Source: an uncultured Acetatifactor sp. (lineage in GTDB: Bacteria; Bacillota; Clostridia; Lachnospirales; Lachnospiraceae). Taken from it: 10,451 bases of DNA. Position numbers and translations under genes: made by a program. Positions 1 through 6,343 of this stretch are shown here, in pieces. Each line of letters starts with the position of its first letter. Positions within the stretch are counted from its first letter, which is position 1. The DNA lies in NCBI GenBank assembly GCA_910578215.1, contig CAJTPH010000013.1:51137-61587 (forward strand), read 5' to 3'. The notes beneath the pieces were generated by a model that was not told where the DNA came from, searched no databases, and saw only the letters and a list, made by a program, of their open reading frames with translations.

Positions 1-1567
1 CCCCCTGCCTCTGCTCCTCCTCGTCCTCGAAGGTGCTTACAATGCCGGCCGGCCGGAAAATCCCCTGATCCAGCTCCTTGAACAGCCTGTCCACAACCTT
101 GCGGTACAGCTCCTCGGTAAAATCCTCCGCGGAAATATATTTTTTGATTTTGTCATATACCTTTGGTTCATCCGCTATCCATGTGATCAGCAGCCTCTGG
201 GCCCGCTTTCCGCTCTCCTCCGGCAGATTCTTCTGCCGGACGCCCGATTTGGGGCGCTCCACCGGCTTTACCAGCCCTGTCTGCGCCGCACAGGCCGCCA
301 CAAGCCTGCGGAGATTCTCGATTCCTATAAAATATTTCTCTGCCACCGCCTGAAGATAATTATCCCTCTCCAGCTCCTCGTTAAAACGGCAAAGACGCCT
401 GGCGATCTCCCGGTGGAACTTTGTCTTTGCCTCCGGATCGCTCATGTCAAACTGCTCCTGAAGAATCCGTATCTCAAAGAAGAAGCTGTTTTCCGCCTGC
501 CTGAGCCTCTCCTCAAAGGCCTCTCTGCCGAAGGACTTCATAAACTCGTCCGGGTCCTTTGACGGGCGCATATCAATCACCTTTGCCGTCAGTCCCGCTT
601 CCCTCAGGATACCTATGCCGCGCAGCGCCGCCTTCACTCCCGCCCCGTCGCTGTCATAAGCCAGAAGCACCGTATCCGTATAACGGCCAAGCAGCGTGGC
701 CTGCTCCGGTGTAAAGGCTGTTCCCAGCGAGGCCACAGCCTGCTGAAAGCCCGCCTGATGCATGGCGATCACATCCATATAGCCCTCGCAGATTATCATA
801 TTGCCGCTCTTTGCCGCACGGGCAAAATTCAGCCCGTACAGATTCCTTCTCTTATCAAACACAGGCGTCTCAGGGGAATTCAGATACTTGGGCTCGCCGT
901 CTCCCATGACTCTGCCCCCAAAGCCGATTACCCTGTGGTTTCCGTCCTGGATAGGGTACATGACCCTGTTCCAAAACTGGCTGACCAGCCCGTGCCGCTC
1001 GGAAAAATTCGCCAGCCCCGCCTCTCTGATCAGCTCGTCCTCAAAGCCCTTCTTCCGAAGATACGTAACCAGCTCTCCGCCGTTTTTGCCCGCGTAGCCC
1101 AGTCCGAACCTGTGTATCGTCTCATCCGATAGCTGTCTTTTTTTTAAGTACTCATGACCCACCGCTCCGCGGGGCGAGCGCAGCTGATAATAAAAGAATT
1201 TTGCCGCCTCCCTGTTGACCTCCAGAAGCCTGGCGCGCCTGGTCTCCTTCTTTCTCATTTCTTCGGTATACTCCAGCTCCGGCAGCTGTACCCCTGCGCG
1301 CTCCGCAAGCATTTTAACCGCCTCCGGGAAGGAATAGTTCTCGTACTTCATAATAAACGTATAAACGTTTCCGCTCTCCCCGCATCCGAAGCAGTGATAC
1401 ATCTGCTTACCGCCATGTACGGAAAAGGACGGCGATTTTTCACTGTGAAAAGGGCATAGCCCCCAATGATTGCTGCCCTTTCTCTGCAGCTTTACATATG
1501 ACGATATCACATCTACAATATCGTTTTTTACCCTGACCTCTTCAATCAATTCCTCCGGATAGTACAT
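1..1567 (-). CDS. dnaG: DNA primase DnaG, C-terminally cut by window edge
   Basis: DnaG makes the short RNA primers for replication on the lagging strand, working with the DnaB-type helicase. My reading of the reverse strand gives 522 residues from ATG at 1567 with no stop before the left edge. The N-terminal CHC2 zinc-binding domain is clear (C38-x2-H41, then C59-x2-C62). The catalytic TOPRIM domain shows EGYMDV at 261-266 and DSDGAG at 305-310, and a KDPDEF stretch follows at about 337-342. The end of the RNA-polymerase-like core and the start of the helicase-binding region are present; the final part (primases of this class are about 590-620 aa) is off the window. The start is supported by AGGGG about 8 nt upstream, which overlaps the dgt stop codon and suggests translational coupling. 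Identification is firm. Confidence 0.97.
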   Translation of the reverse strand, partial: MYYPEELIEEVRVKNDIVDVISSYVKLQRKGSNHWGLCPFHSEKSPSFSVHGGKQMYHCFGCGESGNVYTFIMKYENYSFPEAVKMLAERAGVQLPELEYTEEMRKKETRRARLLEVNREAAKFFYYQLRSPRGAVGHEYLKKRQLSDETIHRFGLGYAGKNGGELVTYLRKKGFEDELIREAGLANFSERHGLVSQFWNRVMYPIQDGNHRVIGFGGRVMGDGEPKYLNSPETPVFDKRRNLYGLNFARAAKSGNMIICEGYMDVIAMHQAGFQQAVASLGTAFTPEQATLLGRYTDTVLLAYDSDGAGVKAALRGIGILREAGLTAKVIDMRPSKDPDEFMKSFGREAFEERLRQAENSFFFEIRILQEQFDMSDPEAKTKFHREIARRLCRFNEELERDNYLQAVAEKYFIGIENLRRLVAACAAQTGLVKPVERPKSGVRQKNLPEESGKRAQRLLITWIADEPKVYDKIKKYISAEDFTEELYRKVVDRLFKELDQGIFRPAGIVSTFEDEEEQRQG

Positions 1568-1579
1568 GAATGCACCCCT

Positions 1580-2587
1580 CTACAGCTTAGCCCACGACCT
1601 GGGTATGTATATGTCCTCATACAGAGCCACCGCAAACCGGTCCGTCATGGAGCCCACATAATCACAGACAATCTGCTCCCGATGCTCACCCTCTGACAGA
1701 AGATGAATAAATTCCTCCGGCATTTCGTCAACATGTTTCATAAAATACTCATACAAGGTCTCCATCAGGGCCTCCGCCTTTCCCTCCTCGCTCTTTGCCA
1801 CAGGATTGCGGTAAACCCTTTCAGTCATAAACTGTCTCATTGCCTGCATGGCGTTCCCTATGGGCTCCGACATGCAGATATCGTTCCTGCCCATGCTGTT
1901 GGTGACGATGTCATGGACAAAATGGTCCAGCCTCTCGCTTGGCGTACTGCCTATAACGTCCCTGATCTCCTTCGGAACGTCATCTTCCGTGAGTATGCCT
2001 GCCCGCACCGCGTCATCCATGTCATGATGAATGTAGGATATCTTGTCGGACAGCCGGACCACCTTGCCCTCCAGGGTATGAGGCATGCCCTCGGTCTGAT
2101 GATTCAATATGCCGTCTCTGACCTCAAAGGTCAGGTTTAAGCCCTGCCCTTTTCTCTCAAGCCTTTCCACGATGCGCACACTCTGTCGGTTATGCTCAAA
2201 TCCCAGAGGGCTCACCCTGTCAAGCGCCCGCTCCCCCGCATGTCCAAAGGGCGTATGCCCCAGATCATGCCCCAGCGCGATCGCCTCCACCAAATCCTCA
2301 TTCAGCTTTAACGCCTTTGCGATGGTGCGGGCATTCTGCGAAACCTCCAGCGTATGCGTCAGACGCGTGCGATAATGGTCGCCCTCCGGAGACAAAAATA
2401 CCTGCGTCTTGTCCTTCAGCCTCCGAAACGCCTTACAGTGCAGAATCTTATCCCTGTCTCTCTGAAACGCGGGGCGGATGTCACACTCCACCTCCGGCTT
2501 CTGTCTGCCCTGAGAGTTCATGCTCAGGGACGCATACGGACTCAAATACTCCTTTTCACGCAGTTCCAGGCTTTCTCTAATCGTCAT
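1580..2587 (-). CDS. dgt: Deoxyguanosinetriphosphate triphosphohydrolase-like protein (HD domain)
   Basis: This enzyme family removes triphosphate from dNTPs, giving deoxynucleoside and PPPi, and so affects dNTP pools in the cytoplasm. The 335-residue protein carries the metal-binding HD-domain residues: H78 in RTRLTHTLEV, H107-D108 in GHDLGHTPFGHAGE, and D181 in RLSDKISY. The FRRLKDKTQVF stretch at about 54-64 is also typical. I chose ATG at 2587 because AGGGAG lies about 8 nt before it; a longer version from a TTG at 2623 has no comparable site. The gene lies 12 bp upstream of dnaG on the same strand, the usual dgt-dnaG arrangement of Clostridia, generally followed by rpoD (not in this window). 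The family is certain; the preferred dNTP substrate is not visible from sequence. Confidence 0.95.
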   Translation of the reverse strand: MTIRESLELREKEYLSPYASLSMNSQGRQKPEVECDIRPAFQRDRDKILHCKAFRRLKDKTQVFLSPEGDHYRTRLTHTLEVSQNARTIAKALKLNEDLVEAIALGHDLGHTPFGHAGERALDRVSPLGFEHNRQSVRIVERLERKGQGLNLTFEVRDGILNHQTEGMPHTLEGKVVRLSDKISYIHHDMDDAVRAGILTEDDVPKEIRDVIGSTPSERLDHFVHDIVTNSMGRNDICMSEPIGNAMQAMRQFMTERVYRNPVAKSEEGKAEALMETLYEYFMKHVDEMPEEFIHLLSEGEHREQIVCDYVGSMTDRFAVALYEDIYIPRSWAKL

Positions 2588-2697
2588 GCTTACACTCCCT
2601 GCGCGCTTTGGCACGCACAACAATCAACCGTTTATGGCAGCAGGAGTTCACTTTCGTATCCTGCCGTATAAAAGTTACCCTCTTTCAAACCTTCCTC
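2588..2697 (-). other. 5' leader of the dgt-dnaG transcript
   Basis: About 110 nt separate the predicted -10 box from the dgt start. In the leader a 6-bp inverted repeat (GCAGGA at 2640-2645 and TCCTGC at 2659-2664, 13-nt loop) competes with an alternative GGCAG/CTGCC pairing at 2636-2640 and 2661-2665. I do not recognise a known riboswitch, and the hairpin has no U-tract, so it is not an obvious attenuator. Confidence 0.35.
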
Positions 2698-2726
2698 CTA
2701 ATATAAATATTCTGCACGCGTGTCAA
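2698..2726 (-). promoter_or_regulatory. Probable sigma-A-type promoter of dgt-dnaG
   Basis: On the minus strand a perfect -35 box TTGACA (2726-2721) is followed by a 17-nt spacer and TATTAG (2703-2698, four of six consensus bases). The placement between the hydrolase stop at 2825 and dgt fits a separate promoter for the replication operon. It has not been shown to be active. Confidence 0.6.
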
Positions 2727-2824
2727 AATTCCTTTTTATAATATGCTCCTCAAATGTAATACAGCCTTTTTCTCTTTATTATGTTTACATTCAGATTTTC
2801 TTCCGTTGCCGCCATTCTTCACTC

Positions 2825-3817
2825 TCAGCGGCAGATATCATAAATGAACTCCGCGCTCTTATTCATGGCGTCCCTCGCCGCCTTCACCGGAGACATCTGA
2901 AACACATGCCACATACCGGGATAAGTATCCATTTTCACGGAAATATTGGCATCCACAAACGCCTGATGCAGACGCACCGAGTCGCTAAGCAGGATCTCAT
3001 TCTCCCCCACCTGTATATAAACCGGCGGAAATCCCTCAAAATCTCCAAAAAGCGGCGAGATAAAGGGATTCTTCAAATCCTGTCCCTCGGCATAGGAACA
3101 CACCATCCTGTCAATATAAGCGCCATTCAATACTGGGTCCACCTCCGCCCGGGTCCGGAAGGAATCCCCGGAAGAAGTAAGATCCGTCCAGGGTGACATC
3201 AGCACCAGCCCCCTGGGAAGCAGCCTTTTTTGCTCCTTCAGCCTCAGAACCAAAGAAAGCGCCAGATTGCCGCCTGCAGAATCTCCCGTGACAATCACGT
3301 CCCTGGCACCGTAGCCCAGAAGCATCAGATAATTCCAGGCCTTCATGGCATCCTCGGCAGCCGCAGGATAAGGATTCTCCGGCGCCAGCCGGTAGTCAAA
3401 GCACAGCACATCCATGGAGGTCGCCGCCGCAAACTTCGATGTAAGCGTCCTGGCATAGAGACTGCTTCCCGTGGAGTATCCGCCTCCATGGCAGTGCAGC
3501 AGGACATATTTTTTCATATGGGCGCGGTTGACGCTTACCCACTCTCCATACATCCCCTCCATATCCACCTCCCGGTAATTGATGTCCCGGGTGTTGCCTA
3601 AAATTGCTCCGATATAGTCCTGAGACTGCCTGTGCTTTTCGATATTGGCATTCTCCACCAGCCCGTGGGCACGCCTGACCAGCTGCATCAGATTCTGATT
3701 TCTTTTTTCCATTTTTTCTTTATTTGATTTGGCTTTATCTGATTTTATTTTCTCTGATTTTGATTTATCTGATTTTATTTTTTCCGTATTTTCTTTATTT
3801 GCGTTTTCTTTATCCAT
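2825..3817 (-). CDS. Alpha/beta hydrolase, HSL-type lipase/esterase family
   Basis: This is probably a cytoplasmic carboxylesterase or lipase of the hormone-sensitive-lipase (Abhydrolase_3) family. Numbered from ATG at 3817 (330 aa), it has the oxyanion-hole motif HGGGY at 110-114, the nucleophile elbow GDSAGG with Ser180, a probable catalytic Asp279 in LLSDSVRLHQ, and His304 in GMWHVF. DYRLAPE at 141-147 is also typical. The first roughly 40 residues are a lysine-rich, low-complexity segment containing a 10-residue repeat (KIKSDKSKSE then KIKSDKAKSN). The start is uncertain: the frame stays open upstream to ATG 3886 through a 10-bp tandem repeat, and neither start has a strong ribosome binding site (GGA about 8 nt before 3817). 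It is the last gene of the group with the zinc-ribbon membrane protein and the condensation-like protein, so its substrate may be the product of the latter. Substrate unknown. Confidence 0.88.
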   Translation of the reverse strand: MDKENANKENTEKIKSDKSKSEKIKSDKAKSNKEKMEKRNQNLMQLVRRAHGLVENANIEKHRQSQDYIGAILGNTRDINYREVDMEGMYGEWVSVNRAHMKKYVLLHCHGGGYSTGSSLYARTLTSKFAAATSMDVLCFDYRLAPENPYPAAAEDAMKAWNYLMLLGYGARDVIVTGDSAGGNLALSLVLRLKEQKRLLPRGLVLMSPWTDLTSSGDSFRTRAEVDPVLNGAYIDRMVCSYAEGQDLKNPFISPLFGDFEGFPPVYIQVGENEILLSDSVRLHQAFVDANISVKMDTYPGMWHVFQMSPVKAARDAMNKSAEFIYDICR

Positions 3818-3830
3818 CTTTTTATTCCAT

Positions 3831-3890
3831 AAACATCCATAAACACTCATAAACATCCATGAACATCCATAAACACCCATGAACATCCAT
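3831..3890 (-). repeat. Six-copy 10-bp tandem repeat across the hydrolase start region
   Basis: Six head-to-tail 10-bp units close to ATGGATGTTT (minus strand) run without interruption, with degenerate partial units on both sides (3821-3830 and 3891-3900). Each unit carries one or two ATG codons, and 10 is not a multiple of three, so ATGs occur in all three frames. The frame that joins the hydrolase encodes 20 residues rich in Met, Tyr, Gly, Cys and Trp; the other two frames end at a TGA inside copy five and at a TAA 5 nt before ATG 3817. Confidence 0.9.
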
Positions 3891-3924
3891 ATCCAACCAT
3901 ATCCGGTTTATCTTCCAGTTCTTC

Positions 3925-4632
3925 TTAAAAATGCATCCTTTTCCTGACTGCGCCGCGCAGCCTCCGGCTGGAAAGCATTGTGATAATGACAATATCCAGA
4001 ATAGCGCAGACCGTCAGAACCACCGCAGACCAGCTTAACGCTATCCTATCCGACACATAGCGGTCTATAAGCATTTCCAGCCCCATGCATAAAAGCCCCG
4101 CCGCCGTAAACACATACAGCATAACAGTCAAAAAGGATCTGGGAAGCCTTCTGACGCAAAGGGTAAAGAGCTCGGCAACCACCGTCACCAGCGCCGCAAT
4201 GGGCAGACCCAGCCCCCAAAACCAGCCGCTGCTCTCCGTGAGGTATGTCAGCATAAAAAGATACAGCGATACTGCCGCCCCGTCATACAGCAGCGACACA
4301 TACACCGGCTGCTTCATGTATATTACCGCAGGTATCATTATCACCCACAGGATTGCGCAGACTCCGATTACCGTAAGGGACCACAGATTTGCGCGGAACA
4401 CAAAGGCGTTTAAAATGCCGCATGTTACCGCAGTTGCCAGCAGTGTGATGGACAACAGGATTCCCAGGTCCTTGCGCTTCACCACCTCCACCTGACCCTT
4501 CTCCTTCGGAAAGGGCGTCGCCCCCTCCGTCAGCCTTTCCAGGTCCCTGGGGTTTATCACCGGCGTACCGCACAGAGGGCACTCCCTCGCCGAAGCGTCC
4601 AGCTCCACACCACAATTTACGCAATATGACAT
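3925..4632 (-). CDS. Zinc-ribbon six-TM membrane protein (DUF6320-like)
   Basis: The 235-residue protein begins with a rubredoxin-like zinc ribbon: C4-x2-C7 in YCVNCG and C18-x2-C21 in ECPLCG. A short linker ends in a basic patch (about 51-54, VKRK). About six hydrophobic segments follow at roughly 56-79, 83-106, 109-131, 137-160, 166-189 and 197-220, ending in an Arg/Lys-rich tail. This matches my memory of DUF6320 zinc-ribbon proteins of Clostridia, whose function is not established. ATG at 4632 is preferred because AGGGA lies about 8 nt upstream and the zinc ribbon then starts at residue 4; a TTG at 4680 would add 16 residues encoded by one copy of a duplicated element. It lies between the condensation-like protein and the hydrolase and might anchor or serve them at the membrane (inference). 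Confidence 0.8.
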   Translation of the reverse strand: MSYCVNCGVELDASARECPLCGTPVINPRDLERLTEGATPFPKEKGQVEVVKRKDLGILLSITLLATAVTCGILNAFVFRANLWSLTVIGVCAILWVIMIPAVIYMKQPVYVSLLYDGAAVSLYLFMLTYLTESSGWFWGLGLPIAALVTVVAELFTLCVRRLPRSFLTVMLYVFTAAGLLCMGLEMLIDRYVSDRIALSWSAVVLTVCAILDIVIITMLSSRRLRGAVRKRMHF

Positions 4633-4643
4633 AAGCTCATCCC

Positions 4644-4737
4644 TATACCTCTCTGTGCGCCTCAGCGCACACCCATTCAAAATTTGATGACCTTCCCAAA
4701 TTTATACCTCTTCGTGCGTTTTAGTGCACATTTATTC
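4644..4737 (-). repeat. Duplicated 35-bp element with hairpin before the zinc-ribbon gene
   Basis: Two direct copies (4644-4678 and 4703-4737, 59 bp apart) match at 26 of 35 positions, and all nine differences are purine transitions when read on the minus strand. Copy 1 contains a perfect 7-bp hairpin, TGTGCGC (4654-4660) and GCGCACA (4665-4671) with a 4-nt loop; in copy 2 the stem is reduced to about 4-5 bp. Both copies can be read as a peptide of the form CAL-R/K-RT-E/K-RY, but in different frames. They fill most of the 129-bp gap between the condensation-like and zinc-ribbon genes. Confidence 0.75.
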
Positions 4738-4761
4738 CATCCGCGCACCTCAATGCAGGCC

Positions 4762-6087
4762 TCAGCTTTTTCCCCGGTTGCTCTCTATTTTCACATGAAT
4801 GCCGTCCTGAACCAGCCTGCGGAAAAAGTATTTCTCTACATCCGCCTCCTTTATGCTGCTGGAAAAATTCACCGTCAGCACGTCTCCAAAGCTGATGACT
4901 GCGCAGTTGGTCCTCCGCGAAAAGGGCTGCCCCATATAGATATCAAATCTTTCGATATAAGGCTTCATTCCCTCCGGAACCTTCAAAGCCCCCATATTCG
5001 TCAGCCCTGCCGAGGAATTTCTGTCCTGAACCTTTGTATAAAACAATCTCACCACAAAATCCTTGATAAAAAGCGGGACTACCCTGATAAACGGATTCCT
5101 CTGCGTCGCCGCATTGGTGGTGATATCTCCTCTCAGAAGCTTCTCATTTATATAATAGCGCATATAATTATGCACCTGAAGAACAATTTCCTCAAAAGTA
5201 TACTCCCCCAGCCTGGGATCTATGCCCGGATAAATCATAGTGATAAAATTGCGAAGGGTAATGGACGGAAAAAATCTTCTCAAATTTACCGGCATGGCTA
5301 TTTTTACCGGCCTGTACCTTCTGGGCTGACCGTCCTCCTGCTTCTTTAAAAGCGCGTAAAGCAGAACCGCATTCAGATATTCCGTTATGGTTGCGTTATA
5401 TCTCTTTGCCACGGACATGACCTGTGCCACTGACATTATACCATCCACGATATTCAGGGTATAAAAGGGCTCCGCCGTCCCCTGCACCCGGTATGCCTTC
5501 TCCTCCAGGCGCGGAGGGCAAACCTTTGCGTTGGCATAACGCATATATGCATCCTCCAGCTCCTCCTCATCGGGCGTGTCGTTGATATTCAGAACAAAAC
5601 CGCCGTTTTCAATTCCCTCATGCCCCAGAAGCCTCAGATAGGTCGCCGTCAGCGTCTGAAGCACACACATGCCGCCGGTGCCGTCCCCCAGGCTGTGATG
5701 CGCCTCTAATGCAATTCGATTGTGAAAATAATAGACCCTGACCAAATAACGATTGTTAGCTTTGAAATACATGGGCTGGCAGGGATTTTTTACATCCTGG
5801 CACACAAAGGGACCGGGACGGTCATTCGGCTCCAGATAGCGCCAAAAAAGCCCCCTGCGGATCGCCGCTTTATAGGTAGGAAATCTGGGCAGGGTTATAT
5901 CCAAAGCCCTCTGCAGCACATCCGGCTGGATTTCCTCCTTCAGCACCACCGACAGCCTGTATACAGATGAAAAATCACGCCTTTGCAGCGTCGGATACAC
6001 GATAGCAGACAGATCCAGCTGATACCAGTCTCTGCGCTGCGCTTTTCCCCTGCCTTCCCTGCTACGGGAAGCACCTTTTTTTTCCAT
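4762..6087 (-). CDS. Condensation-domain / alcohol acetyltransferase-like protein
   Basis: This is a stand-alone 441-residue protein of the CoA-dependent acyltransferase/condensation superfamily, which joins an acyl thioester to an alcohol or amine. The active-site motif HHSLGDG is at 130-136, matching the HHxxxDG signature; the second His is the presumed catalytic base. A DFSSVYRLSVVLKE segment near the N-terminus and an NFSSS stretch near the C-terminus fit the two-lobed fold. No carrier-protein, adenylation or signal sequence is present, and the first roughly 20 residues are very basic. ATG at 6087 is chosen because GGAGG lies 7 nt upstream; a longer frame up to 6177 would run through the tRNA terminator. 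It appears to be the first gene of an operon with the zinc-ribbon protein and the esterase. Donor and acceptor are unknown; a PapA5-like acyltransferase role is only an analogy. Confidence 0.82.
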   Translation of the reverse strand: MEKKGASRSREGRGKAQRRDWYQLDLSAIVYPTLQRRDFSSVYRLSVVLKEEIQPDVLQRALDITLPRFPTYKAAIRRGLFWRYLEPNDRPGPFVCQDVKNPCQPMYFKANNRYLVRVYYFHNRIALEAHHSLGDGTGGMCVLQTLTATYLRLLGHEGIENGGFVLNINDTPDEEELEDAYMRYANAKVCPPRLEEKAYRVQGTAEPFYTLNIVDGIMSVAQVMSVAKRYNATITEYLNAVLLYALLKKQEDGQPRRYRPVKIAMPVNLRRFFPSITLRNFITMIYPGIDPRLGEYTFEEIVLQVHNYMRYYINEKLLRGDITTNAATQRNPFIRVVPLFIKDFVVRLFYTKVQDRNSSAGLTNMGALKVPEGMKPYIERFDIYMGQPFSRRTNCAVISFGDVLTVNFSSSIKEADVEKYFFRRLVQDGIHVKIESNRGKS

Positions 6088-6144
6088 GCGCCTGCCTCCG
6101 CCTTGATGATTACCGGCAGCAGGCTTTTGCCCACCGCCCACAGG

Positions 6145-6181
6145 AAAAAAAAGAGTGCTAAGCCAATTACTTAACACTCTT
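6145..6181 (-). terminator. Rho-independent terminator after tRNA-Leu
   Basis: On the minus strand a 12-bp stem with one mismatch (6181-6170 pairing with 6162-6151, 7-nt loop) runs directly into eight T residues (6152-6145). It lies 8 nt beyond the tRNA 3' end and 57 nt before the condensation-like start codon. Confidence 0.88.
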
Positions 6182-6188
6182 TTACATA

Positions 6189-6272
6189 TGCAGGAAAAGA
6201 GACTTGAACTCTCATGGTATTGCTACCACACGGACCTGAACCGTGCGCGTCTGCCAATTCCGCCATTCCTGC
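6189..6272 (-). tRNA. tRNA-Leu (anticodon CAG)
   Basis: The 84-nt reverse-strand sequence folds as a class II tRNA. The acceptor stem GCAGGAA pairs perfectly with TTCCTGC and is followed by discriminator A. The anticodon arm CACGG-TTCAGGT-CCGTG gives anticodon CAG, reading CUG leucine codons. A long variable arm (TGGTAGCAATACCA) and a T arm with loop TTCAAGT are present. The 3' CCA is not encoded. It is a single tRNA, not part of a cluster here. Confidence 0.96.
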
Positions 6273-6283
6273 GAACAAAATGT

Positions 6284-6312
6284 ATTCTACCCTATTTATT
6301 CCAAAAAGTCAA
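6284..6312 (-). promoter_or_regulatory. Strong promoter of tRNA-Leu
   Basis: On the minus strand TTGACT (6312-6307) and TAGAAT (6289-6284) are separated by exactly 17 nt, each one base from the sigma-A consensus. Transcription would start about 5 nt before the mature tRNA. The 57 nt between the tRNA terminator and the condensation-like gene contain no comparable promoter, so read-through from here may supply that operon. Confidence 0.8.
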
Positions 6313-6343
6313 TACATTTTTTAAAACTTTTTTTGTTTTTTTG

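Noticed and set aside
758..1459. Plus-strand open frames opposite dnaG
   Set aside because: They are shadows of the primase; their translations show no family features and no initiation signals.
2588..2623. TTG start at 2623 for dgt
   Set aside because: No ribosome binding site, whereas ATG 2587 has AGGGAG about 8 nt upstream and matches the usual N-terminus.
2750..2815. A 21-codon minus-strand reading frame between the hydrolase and dgt
   Set aside because: Weak ribosome binding site and no recognisable product; it lies upstream of the predicted dgt promoter and is most likely chance.
3821..3900. CRISPR-like array
   Set aside because: The 10-bp units are contiguous with no spacers, and there are no cas genes nearby.
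4644..4737. Diversity-generating retroelement template/variable pair
   Set aside because: Two copies differ only by purine transitions and are very short, and no reverse transcriptase is present in the window.
6088..6177. Longer start for the condensation-like protein (ATG 6177)
   Set aside because: The added 30 codons run through the tRNA-Leu terminator hairpin and its T-tract; ATG 6087 has GGAGG at good spacing.
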